The notes under the pieces were generated by a model, which was not told the DNA's origin, made no database searches, and saw nothing but the letters and a program-made list of their open reading frames with translations. Positions 21,601 through 30,179 of a stretch of 64,000 nt of DNA are shown piece by piece. The stretch's first letter is position 1. Every line of letters starts with the position of its first letter. This DNA is from Ditylenchus dipsaci (lineage: Eukaryota; Nematoda; Chromadorea; Rhabditida; Anguinidae): NCBI GenBank assembly GCA_004194705.1, contig SADC01001224.1, positions 124,001 through 188,000 on the forward strand. The letters run 5' to 3'. The position numbers and the translations under genes were made by a program.

Positions 21601-24600
21601 TATAAAAAGTTGAATCTTTTTCAATTTCTGTTGTTGTTTAGATTATCATCAAAACGCGCCTGCTCGGTCTATTCAAAGGCTAGGTGTACGTAGATTAATT
21701 TAGCCTGCTCAGAATGCGGCCTGGATCCAAAGTAATGAAAACCCACCTTTCTTCATCTTCCTCGTCACTAGAGCTCTCCTCTTCAGTTTCTTCGACCTCT
21801 TCAGATGGATCTACTTTGAGCTTGACCTCCACCGGTGCCTTTTTGAGCTGGACAGCGCCATACTTGGCGTTACCCACTATTTTGACGGCAGCATTAGTGA
21901 AATTAACTGCAGCAGGTCTAGCAGCACCTGCCGCAGTGACATTATTGTTGTTATTGTTGGTTTCTGGCATAGAACTGGTGATAACAGCTGCTGTAGTGGC
22001 TCGGCGACGACTTTCTGCAGCAGCTCGGCCATCCACTGATATCTGGGTGGCCAGGGTGGGCATAAACGGTGACAAAATGATTGGTCTGAAAAGTTGAACA
22101 ATTATTTATTTGCTAGTTTTAATTTTCGGAGGATCACAAGTTTTTTTGGCTGTTTTGGCTAAGAGGAAGATCTTTGTAGTCTTCGAAAAGAATTTGGCCG
22201 GATGAATCACCCGTCCAGTGGCGGTGGTGACCACCAGTGGTGACCACAGACCACAACCTGTGGTCACCGGGGGATGCTTTTACAGCGTTAATCCATCTTT
22301 TCATATTGTTTGAGTTTGCGCCTTTTTGAATTTTTCGATATAAGAGTACCTACAAAAGTTGGTTTCCTAGGGTTCGATACTTTTTTACCTCAATTTTCCT
22401 GAGCCTTCGCAAATTGATATTGCCTGATCTAGTTCAAAAAGTCGCAAGCATTTAGATTTTGCCTTTGGGTCGTTCTTGATAAAAGTTAAGATTTCCGCCA
22501 TTAATACCCGCTGGTCTCGACATAATGTACCCCTTTTTGAAAATAGGGGTGATTTTAATCGAGACCCACGGAGGGGATCGGACATTTTTCCGTTGGACAT
22601 TTTTCCGTCAAAATTGTTCGGCGGTCATTTTTTGGCTGTACTTTTTTTGATCGAGAAAAATGATTTTGTTAGTACGGTTTTGTAGCTAAGATTCAGGGCT
22701 TCAAAATGAGCTATTAATAATCAATGTCTGAGTTGGACATTTTTCCGTCGGAATTGGAGATTCAGTGTCAGACTGGGCATTTTTATCCAAACTTTTGCAA
22801 TTGAACGTTGATTGTTTATAGCTCATTTTGAAGCCCTGGACCTGAGCTACAAAACGGTACTAACAAAATTTGTTTTTTCAATCACGAAAAAAATTACAGC
22901 CAATAAATGACCACGGAAAAATGTCCAACGGAAAAATGTCCTAAACCCCCATGGATAATTACGGCGAAATTGTACAGTTTTCAAAAAATAATCGGCACAA
23001 TTGGAATCACCGCAAATTTTTCTATTGGACTGACGAATCCGTTTCTGCAAAAAATTTCGAAACCCGAGCGAAAAATCGTTGAACCGTAGGCGGAAAAGAA
23101 CTTGAGATGGGTGGGTTATAGCGAAATTTGACTGTAGCATATACCGTTTGATGTCAAGCAATTGGATGGCTTCATCCGCGCCACTGTCTGCTTTTGAGCC
23201 ATCCATGTGGTCATTTGATAGGGAATAATATTACAGTAGATTACACAGACACCAATAAGTAAAACTTATGATTTAGAAAAAAGTTATTTGCGAGCTAATA
23301 AACAATGTATATGTAGCCAAGTTCCAAAATATTATTTTCGTCTATTAGAATAACGCAGAATATATCTTTTTTTTATATAAAAGACTATAAATTTTTGAAA
23401 ATACACACACTGTGTGTCTGTCTACTAACTCTAACAAAGACGAAAAAAAGAGCGATGATGAATGCTTTTGTGTTCCAACTAAAAAAATTTGGTGCAAAAT
23501 ATGTTTCAAACCCAGTCCAAAGTTTGTTTTTCAACCAGCAGCCAAAAATTTCCACTTTTTTGTATTGTGTAAAAACTCTGTGTTAATCATGTTCACCGAA
23601 TCACCGATTGATTTTTTGTTTGGTCAGAAGGATTTTTATATAAATTTATCAGATAAAAGTACATTTTTTAAATGTTTTAACTGGTGCGTAGACGTTTAGC
23701 GGTTGGCGGGACAAATGTCCCAAAAAATCCTAAACGTCACACCAAAACGCCAAGCTTTTTTATCATTACTTTGAGTATGTTCGGATGTTTTTTTCTGTCC
23801 TAAGCCTAATCCTAAGCCTAAAAACATCTAAAAAAGCTTGGCGTTTTGGTGTGACGTTTAGTGGTTTTTGGGACATTTGTCCCGCCAACCGCTAAACGTC
23901 CGTATGCCGTTTTGACTATTTTCGAAGTTAAAAGGGTCATTTTATACATTGCTTATTATCATTTTGAAGCGAAAAATTTTCAAAAGTAAAATGTCAAAAT
24001 TAAAAAATATTTGGAGTTGAAAGAGTCTGTTGCACAGTCGAATTTCTATGTAACGGCACGGGTCTGGGGCCTGCAAAATTGTGCCGAAACATATTAGGGG
24101 TCACAGGAATAGTTTCACGTGCGCCGCGCCGTTTTTTATGTTTTTCTGCTAAAATACACTTCACAGCTGCAGTTTTAGCAAGTATGACCGATTAGTCATT
24201 TTCAATTTAGAATAAGTCCTTGGCAATCTCGAAAAAAGTTATGGGCAAAACCAGCACCTAAAAATCGTCAAAATAGTGGGGTCGGCGCCTGACTCGGGCC
24301 AATTTTGTCAAGCTTCGCCTATGGTCACAGGCAGGTCTACCAAAAACCTTTTTTTTTAAATTTTCTTTACTTTTTTATAAAGAAAAATAACAAATTTATT
24401 TGAGTAAATACAAAAGGATGGTCTTTTTGCCTCACCACAAAACATTTGAAAATCACAGCGAATTATTTGTTTTCACCGCAAAAAAAATCTTTTTTCACCG
24501 CAAAATTCTCTTTCATCATCGAATTTGAATTTTGGGCGCTACTGGAATATACCCCACCCAATAATTGAGGCTTAAGCTTAGGCTTATGGTTAGGCTCAGG

Positions 24601-25615
24601 GCCTGGCCATTACTAACAATGGCTTTTGGACAACTTTTTTCTTTAAAAATGTTGTTTTGGGTACCCTCCAAAAATTATTGGGGATGGTATATTCCAGTAA
24701 CTTTTTTGCGAGGGGTATATTTCAGTAGCGTCGAATTTCGCTCGCTGTTTCCACCAATCAAAACACGAGAGGTTGTTGGAAAAGCTTGGAATCCAATATC
24801 TCGTGAAAAAACTCGAAAGTAATCAGAGTACAACTTATACTAACGAAAAACTCAAATGCGGTGTGAAAATATATTTTTGAGGTGAGAAACAAGTATTTTG
24901 CGGTGGAAAATAAGTATTATGCGGGAAATTTTTCGGCGGTGAGAAACAAATACACTGCGATGTGATCGCAGTGTATTTGCGGTGAAAAAAATATTATCTA
25001 ATACAAAATGCCTTATTTTCTAAATTTTATTGTAAATTCCCATTTATGAAAAAATGTCGACCCTTTTTAATTTTTTTCTTAACAACTAGTTCTACAATAA
25101 TCCCTAAACGACCAGCAACACTTGAGCGGGTAGCCAGCACACAGCCAATTATAAATTTCTTTTCAAATTTAAATACCATCTGTCTGACCTTTTTAAACTA
25201 AAAAGAATCCCAACTTTTAGCTGTGACTACTACCAATCTAGAAATTTTTTATTTTCTTCAACCATTAGAAATGCAAAACCTACCTCATTTTGCGTAGATC
25301 AGTATCACTGTGTGTTCTCCTCCTAGCTTTCTTGGCCCGTTTGCTGGAGTGTCGATGTTGGTGGGACTGATCTCCAGCCGGCAACCGTCTTCTCCGCCGA
25401 CGTCCCTCATTGTGAAACCTCGAGGTGGAGGGCTGTGAGAAGCCTTCTTGTTGCAATTCCTCGCTCCCACCCAAGTGTTCTGCACATTCCTCCAGTCCTC
25501 GAAGTGATCCAGCCAGATCCTCGCCTCCAGAAGTGCATCCCTGGTTTGGATCAGTGATGAGGACTGACGGCAGAGAGCTAGATTCCGTATTTAAAAGTCT
25601 GTCGGTAAATGGCAT
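9638..25615 (-). CDS. SLC18B1: SLC18B1-like vesicular MFS transporter, about 14 exons
   Basis: SLC18B1 is a vesicular polyamine/amine antiporter of the major facilitator superfamily. Exons read in order: 25615-25284, 22085-21747, 21163-20989, 20706-20611, 20564-20491, 17541-17400, 17350-17293, 17232-17125, 14980-14844, 14787-14697, 14655-14629, 13497-13413, 13366-13117 and 9759-9638. The N-terminus is a long cytosolic tail with Arg/Lys-rich, Asn-rich, acidic and poly-Ser tracts. TM1 has KKQWATVAMLAVANLC...SCIAPFYPAE. Later markers are IGIVFGVFELVMFVTAPILGK, IRCAEALGDACFVTSSFAI, FAGLGYTAGPVIG, TAPLWGEL, GLLLDKW, ALYIPTFQN and GAFIGPTLGG; the last TM (INLIFIITLLVFFGV) precedes TAA at 9638. Splice phases join at most junctions I checked; exon 14787-14697 needs a frame change inside and at its 3' junction. 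Introns carry most of the transposons between 9.7 and 25 kb. Confidence 0.87.
10482..12282 (+). CDS. Tigger/pogo transposase with five short introns, intact
   Basis: Catalyses cut-and-paste transposition at TA sites. Exons: 10482-10781, 10824-11091, 11146-11325, 11380-11540, 11599-11805 and 11860-12282; introns of 42-58 nt, all GT-AG. N-terminal CENP-B/pogo helix-turn-helix (RRVITLEDKKKIIEASKEGK...DLPKTTVQSILKEK) is followed by a second DNA-binding domain (AEHLGVKGFKASEGWLGKFK). The DDE domain has D1 in VFNADETGLFW, D2 in LLFLDNFSGH and the third site in SQPCDQGIIENMK. GERCTSGKKSKERITVLVGA is the family block between D1 and D2. An acidic tail ends SIQDFLLLVND. No stop or frame break was found. 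ATG at 10482 is used because homology starts just after it; the upstream open frame is terminal-repeat sequence. Probably young and possibly active. Confidence 0.93.
12464..12583. repeat. 120-bp MITE nested in Tigger 3' region
   Basis: TA-flanked; begins CAGTTGCC and ends GAGCGTCGACTG. It has three tandem 'CTATAAGATACACTC' words, then GGTCCCGAGG and the complementary word. It shares its outermost nucleotides with its host element. Confidence 0.85.
13561..13741. repeat. Tigger-like MITE (GCGGTACC/ACCGGC word)
   Basis: Begins ACAGTCAACTCTCCGG, repeats ACAGTCAACTCTCTATAAG, has central GAAGGTCCCCAGG and ends GGTCTATCGGAAGTCAATTA. It lies in an SLC18B1 intron, 64 nt upstream of exon 13497-13413. 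The ends are diverged. Confidence 0.65.
13898..14284. mobile_element. hAT-like MITE with perfect 8-bp target duplication
   Basis: Ends CATAGTGGGGCGCCCGTCC and its complement; ATGGTCAG lies on both sides (13890-13897, 14285-14292). The interior repeats GACGGTC/GACCGTC in both orientations. It sits in an intron of SLC18B1. Confidence 0.88.
15550..16109. repeat. 560-bp palindromic MITE (CTCGATTTAGTGGCACCCCC)
   Basis: Arms GTCAAACCTCGATTTAGTGG and its complement enclose a fully inverted interior ('ACTTTTCAAAAAACGATCGG' pairs across the centre). The right end GACTG is followed by TA. Same family as 1528-2088. Intronic in SLC18B1. Confidence 0.82.
17680..17905. repeat. Inverted repeat with GTACCCGGTCGTTG arms
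   Basis: CAACGACCGGGTAC at about 17690 pairs with three spaced copies of GTACCCGGTCGT between 17858 and 17904. It abuts the element starting at about 17909. The unit between contains CTTAGGCTTAGGC repeats. Confidence 0.6.
18072..18727. repeat. Palindromic unit with GCCTTGGGGGACCAAGGC hairpins
   Basis: Arms of about 170 bp (TTTTTCACTTATTTAAAAATAG... and complement) flank two inner copies of GCCTTGGGGGACCAAGGC and a copy of the 'GCGCGCATCTCTAAC' repeat with its CCCCTGCGCCCC tract. The same GGGGACCAAAGTCA-type hairpin occurs near 26196. Confidence 0.65.
18919..19000. repeat. Short Tigger-like MITE (ATAAGGGAC word)
   Basis: An 82-bp hairpin: CTCTCTATAAGGGACTGAAA, central GTCGGTCCCTTCG, then GTCCCTTATGGAAAGCGTCGACTG followed by TA. 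The outer nucleotides match the Tigger right end. Confidence 0.75.
19085..19160 (-). repeat. tRNA-like SINE head (AGGTCATAGGTTCTAATCC)
   Basis: On the minus strand GGGGATGGACCTTGATGTAG is followed by CAAGGTCATAGGTTCTAATCC, a B-box-like element. Related heads are at 28998-29080, 29645-29715 and 61035-61092, so this is a dispersed tRNA-derived family rather than a tRNA gene. Confidence 0.55.
19195..19430. repeat. TTTGAGGGCGTAAATGAG minisatellite
   Basis: About ten degenerate 18-22-bp units in tandem with occasional TTTTGATCGATT spacers. The reading frames across it are repeat translations. Confidence 0.75.
19433..19612. repeat. Palindromic MITE with GGCGACCGTCC arms
   Basis: TTTTTATACTTAATTTTCGGGCGACCGTCC pairs with GGACGGTCGCCTAAAAATAGAGTGTAAAAA, and the inner ATGGGGCCGTCCT pairs with AGGACGGCCCCAT. 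180 bp; no target duplication assigned. Confidence 0.7.
19622..19884. repeat. TA-flanked MITE, CCGTATTTGCTCTAATAA
   Basis: Ends CCGTATTTGCTCTAATAATC and GATTATTACAGCAAATACGG with TA on both sides. The interior repeats CTCTAATAAACGGCCAC. Member of the CCGTAT-ended group. Confidence 0.85.
20723..20953. mobile_element. TTAA-flanked MITE next to an SLC18B1 acceptor
   Basis: TTAA at 20719-20722 and 20954-20957; ends AGGGGCATGCCGTGC and GCACGGGCATGCCCCT. TTAA duplications are made by piggyBac and Kolobok transposases. The left end lies about 10 nt from the 3' splice site of exon 20706-20611, so the branch region of that intron may be MITE-derived. Confidence 0.8.
21247..21459. repeat. Probable hAT-like MITE, diverged
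   Basis: CAGACATGCCTGTGCACGGGC on the left and ...GCGCGTGCTCATGCCTG on the right. The flanks CACCTAAC and CCCCTAAC match at 7 of 8 bases. The ends resemble 6852-7237. Confidence 0.5.
22512..23134. repeat. Nested MITE pair in SLC18B1 intron 1
   Basis: The outer element begins near GGTCTCGACATAATGTACCCC and ends GTTATAGCGAAATTTGACTG before TA. Inside, 22579-22950 is a palindrome with tandem GGACATTTTTCCGTT arms and an inner GCTCATTTTGAAGCCCTG pair. No coding content. Confidence 0.65.
23691..23900. repeat. Palindromic MITE (GACGTTTAGCGGTTGGCGGG)
   Basis: Left GACGTTTAGCGGTTGGCGGGAC and right GTCCCGCCAACCGCTAAACGTC are exact complements. The inner arms GTCACACCAAAACGCCAAGC also pair. Centre: CCTAAGCCTAATCCTAAGCCTA. 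Confidence 0.85.
24454..25000. repeat. Nested inverted repeats: CACCGCAAA arms around CGCTACTGGAATATACC arms
   Basis: Outer: TTTTCACCGCAAA copies on the left and TTTGCGGTGAAAA/GGTGAGAAACAA copies on the right. Inner (24536-24735): GGGCGCTACTGGAATATACC and TATTCCAGTAACTT... GTATATTTCAGTAGCG, with CTTAAGCTTAGGCTTA between. Similar inner units are at 6690-6715 and 60640-60888. The rest of the 22.1-25.3 kb intron shows no gene. Confidence 0.6.
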
Positions 25616-26628
25616 ATTATTGCTAAAGCAATTTAAGTTTAATATTTTAATCTTTTACATCTTTAACAAATGTGCTGGGCAACATGACAATCCAACTTGG
25701 CATTGGGGATAGACAGGTAAATTGTTTAATTTTGCCTTCTGTCTTCGAATGAGGAATTTATTTTTAGACAATATGCTTTCACCTAGCCGGAAGCGAACCA
25801 TCACATTTTTTTAAAAACCAAAAGTACCTTGATACCTTAGCTATTCAGCCATTAGGCAAGTTATCATTGATTAAATTTTAAATAACCAAATATTGAACAA
25901 CTTTGTAATTCGGCTGAAAATATTTTTGGACTTAAAAGTTTTTTTATGAAAATCGGGAAAGTCTGGGAAAAGATTTTTCGGCATCAAAAGCTCGGTTTCA
26001 GTAATGAGAAGTTTTTTAAATTTAGTTTGGAAACCTGTGAGCAGGACTCCGTTTTGCGGTTCTCTCCCGAAATTGCCCGAAGTTGTGTTTTTGTATCTTT
26101 TAAGGTCAAAAACTTGTGAAAAGGTGAAAAAGACCGGAAAACACGTCTCCCTCAAATAAAATAAATTTTGACCAAAATTTGAACTTTTGACTTTGGGGAC
26201 CAAAGTCAATTGTTAATTTCAAGATATTTCACCATGTTATGGTCCGTCGGACTTGGCTTTAGCTAGGCTAGCCCCTCCCCACTCTTGGGTACGCCTCTGG
26301 TTGAGATGCGCACACCCGCATACTTTAAACGCAAATCACTTGTGGAACTTGTTGGGTTAGGGGGGCGGGTTTCGGGGTTGGCTATTAATTACCAATCCTA
26401 GATGAATTTTTTTTTGAAAAATTTGATCAACATCGTCAATTTTTTAAGGCAAAAATTTATGGAAAGTCTGCTTTAACACCAAATTCTCATTTTCAATCTG
26501 ATCCGTTGAGATCAGATCAAAATATTATTTATCGGCTGAGATATCCACTAAAATAGGTAAGTGGTGCCAAATTATTGGTCTACCCACTCAAGATAGCTTA
26601 TTAAGGAGGGGGGTTGTTATAAAAGAGT

Positions 26629-27262
26629 AGCTTTTTCGGGGTTATTACATCAACTTGATACAAATTATGACTTGATACATCGACTTGATACAAATTATGA
26701 CTTGATACATCGACTTGATACACTGTCGACCTGATACATCAACTCCAAAAAGTAGCTTGAAAATTAAGTTTTAGAGACATCCAAAAGTACCTTTTTGACC
26801 ATTTTTAAGGGATTCAAGGCTGTATTGCGGTGGAAAAATAACCGAAAAAGGAACACTTTTAAGTAAAAAGCAAGATGTTGAACATAGTTTTGAATACTGG
26901 GTCCTACCGCATAAATAAAAACTGTGGTATGCATGTTTTTATGCATCCAGAGTCACTTTCGAGTGATTTGTGTCTAAGGTATGTGGGTGTGCGCATCTCA
27001 ACTCCAAGCCCCCAAGCCCCCTGCGCCCCCTTCGGGGGCGCAGGGGGCTTGGTAGGTACTCTTAATGATAAAATGCAAATAGAGCCTATTTTTGCCAAGT
27101 CCCATGTTGAAAAACATGATAATAGCGGTATTCTTCGAAAATTTTCGAGGTACTTTTCGGAAGGTGTATCAAGTTGATGTACCAAGTCATTAGTTGTATC
27201 AAGTCGTAGGGCGTTCTTTTCGGGGGGGGGGGGGGGGGTGCTTATAAATGAGTAGCGTCCAA
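26629..27262. repeat. Element with CTTGATACATCGACTTGATAC terminal repeats
   Basis: Left (26640-26755): tandem CATCGACTTGATACAAATTATGA units after AAGAGTAGC. Right (27165-27255): inverted GTATCAAGTTGATGTACC and GTATCAAGTCG units, a G18 tract and GAGTAGCG. Centre: another copy of the 7548 repeat with hairpin CCCCCTGCGCCCCC/GGGGGCGCAGGGGG (27018-27050). No transposase was seen. Confidence 0.6.
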
Positions 27263-28997
27263 ATTTCACTGATATATTTGCTAGTCTACCGAATGTCATT
27301 ATTCAAAACAAAAAAATTTGCATTAAATATAATGAAATCAAAAAGGCTATTTTGGTTTAAAAAAAGCTCAGTTCTGACTAATGTATATTTACAACAAAGC
27401 AATCAGTGTAGTTTTCGAAAAGGCAAACAATCGCCTTGTTTCTCTCTCTATCTTCTATGCAAAAGAGAAATAAAGTTGGAGAAATGGAATAAGCAGACAT
27501 TTCATAAAAAGGGCAAGCGTTTATAAGCGAAATTAAAAATCGATTCTGTCTTCATAGCATAAAAATGTTTGAGAATAAGGATTTGTTGAGAAAAAGTTTT
27601 CGGCCAGCAGGTGGGCTTTTTCAAAAAAGTTGCCGAGGAGCAATATATGCAATTTATTGTTTTGGAGTAAAAATAAAAGAAAATATTTTTTCATTTTAAT
27701 TTTCCCCTTAGCTCGGAAAAATTCATAGCCATTTTTCCTCCACTAAAAAACTTTTTAGTTATTGTCATTCTGTAGCTACAGTGTGACTTCACCATCCACC
27801 GGGCTCGCCCTGTCTAAGGCCCTGGCCGGACGACTGGTTCCTAGGCAAAAAACTGAGGACGGCAGGTTGAAATAGTCTTAGAATATTTCTTTCATTAAAA
27901 AACTTTGCAAAAACACACAGACGGCGGGTGGGATGCATCCCATTATCCTTTTTAAGGACCTTATACACTTTAGCGGGGTGGGGGATGTGGTTCACTGATT
28001 TCTTTACTATGATTTTTATTAAATTTTATATAGCGATCAAGTTGATTATGGTGAACAACATGACTGCTATAATTATAGTGATGATACCGTATTTCCTCTA
28101 ATAGCTTTACATGTCAAGTTATTTTTCAATCCCGCAAAATCTGAAAAATTTGGGGTAATCAATGAGATTTTTCGTATTCCACCGATTCGATACAGAAACT
28201 GATTCGATACACCGATTTGATACACTAACCATTACTTGCAGTGCATCGACATTTGTTAGGTATCTAATAGCGCAAACCAAATTTCACAATACGCATTCTA
28301 CAAAAAGTTATGAGAAAAAGAAGACAGACACTCATTTTGTAAAAAAAACGTTACTTTTGAAGTAGTCATTCCTCTTTGAAATAGTCATTTCTTTAAATTT
28401 ATCTATAATACAACCTCAGTATTACTAGGGTCGGGTGATGGGTAATTACCCGGGTAATTTCCTGGGTAATTACCCGGATAAATACTTATCCTGAGACATC
28501 TTAGAGTATTTCTCCGGCCTTTGGGTAATTACCGGTAAATACCAGGGTAATTACCCAAAAAAGTATTTCTCCGGAGAATTACTCAACCCTAAGTTTTACT
28601 GAGTAATTCATGCACCAACTAAACTATGTGGTCGTCCACTTAGATCATAATTTTTTTACGTTTTTGGGTTCCAAAACTTGTTTTCTGCACTAATTCGAGC
28701 ATTCTAAAAATGGTTTGTTAGCAGTGAAATTACATTTTGGTGGTATTTTCACAGTTTCCGAAAATCTTGCAAAACGTGATTTACTCTCTTTAGAATGTCC
28801 GAATAAGTTCAGAGAACAATTTTTGGAACCTGACAACGTAAAAAATCTTTTTTGATCCAAGTGGTCGACCACTTGGATCCAAATTTTTGGATTCTGGATG
28901 CGGATACACAATAAGGGGAGCTACCACAGCTTTCCCCTACCCGATCTGATGTTTCATATTCTTATGAAAACAAGTTTATGACTGTTAGTCAAGAAAA

Positions 28998-29080
28998 ATA
29001 ATGTCTGTTACCACTAGGATTCGAACCTGTAATCAAAATAGAATGTGTCGATAAATTCGATGCCACCCGTAAGCGACTCA
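28998..29080 (-). repeat. tRNA-like SINE head (CAGGTTCGAATCC)
   Basis: On the minus strand GAGTCGCTTACGGGTGGCATCG is followed 40 nt later by ACAGGTTCGAATCCTAGTGG, a good B-box. No cloverleaf with paired acceptor arms was seen. Confidence 0.5.
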
Positions 29081-29644
29081 TAACAAATTTGAAAAAATGT
29101 CCATAAAATGTACATCTCTTGGCAAGACTATGATTTTAACAAACTTTTCGAAAAGCGGTTGCTAGCTGGCCGCTTAAAAACCGTTGATAACTGGCTCCGT
29201 TGGTGACTGACCGTTCTCCCAATTTTTTAACTACCACGAGCTCTACCGATTCCACTTTTTAGATTTTCGTTGAGCACCCGAAATTTTCGAGATTGACCCA
29301 AAATTTTTCAGATTTTCGGGGTTTAAAAAATAAGCGCGCATGCGCGTTTATTAGAGAAACTACGGTAATTGTTGTAGTACCATCCGGGTAATCGGGCTAC
29401 TCACATCCCTATGTACTTGGGTTTTGGTGGGAAAATCACTTTGGCGCAGGGTTTTGGAAAAGATATCATGGTTTTTTACGACTTTTAGTTAAATTTGAAA
29501 ATTTTAGAGGCGTACCCTTTCAGAGTGGGTACCAAGTAGTTTTTTTAGTCGTAATTTGACCTATATGTAACAGTCTTCCCACACATTTTGAGGATTACTG
29601 GTTCTTTGAAAATTATTTTGCTTCTATAATCAGTCAAAAAAGTT

Positions 29645-29715
29645 TGCAGTCACATGGATTGGAACCTGTGACTTCAAAAATTTGGAGGATGAATTCACTT
29701 AGAGCCGGTGCACTG
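29645..29715 (-). repeat. tRNA-like SINE head (CAGGTTCCAATCC)
   Basis: Minus-strand GTCACAGGTTCCAATCCATGTGAC is preceded by GGATTCAGTGCACCGGCTC. Same family as 19085 and 61035. Confidence 0.5.
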
Positions 29716-30179
29716 AATCCCCAGTGTATCGAATCGGTGTATCAAATCGTCGACGTATCAAATCGGTGTATCAAATCATCGATGTATTGAATCGGTGTAT
29801 CGAATCGTCGTTGTATCGAATCCGTGTATCGAATCAGTTTTTGTATCGAATCATCAGGCGTTCGAGATTTTTAGGTGAAAATCCAAAAAGCGAAATCGAA
29901 CATTTTGTGCTCTAGAGACAGAATATCAAGGTGGATTTTTTGTCTGGATGTCTAGAGGTCCATCCATGACGGGTGGACCAGATAAAACCGTGATCTAGAA
30001 GAAAACCCGTGATACTTTACGGAAACGATGTCAGCTGCTAATGCTCATCCCCCGGAACTCAACTTTCGTTTATTCGAAATGTTACGATGACAACCAGGGC
30101 TAGGATATTTACCCTGGACCAGGAGTTTTTAGAACGAAATGTCATCAGGATTCTTTTTACCCTGCTCCTTTCCAGTGTT

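Larger units (their letters stand above)
28176..29860. repeat. Element with GATTCGATACACCGATTTGATAC end repeats
   Basis: The left end has tandem GATTCGATAC/GATTTGATAC words (28180-28228). The right end has an array of inverted GTATCGAATCGGTGTATCAAATC words (29728-29855). The interior carries a GGGTAATTACCC minisatellite (28439-28592) and two tRNA-like heads. The organisation parallels 26629-27262 with a different word. Confidence 0.5.

Noticed and set aside
21714..22097. 127-codon plus-strand frame rich in Ser, Leu and Thr
   Set aside because: It is antisense to the SLC18B1 exon 22085-21747, whose splice phases fit the transporter.
23395..23699. 95-codon plus frame with several Cys residues
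   Set aside because: Lies in an SLC18B1 intron, composition matches AT-rich background, and no domain is seen.
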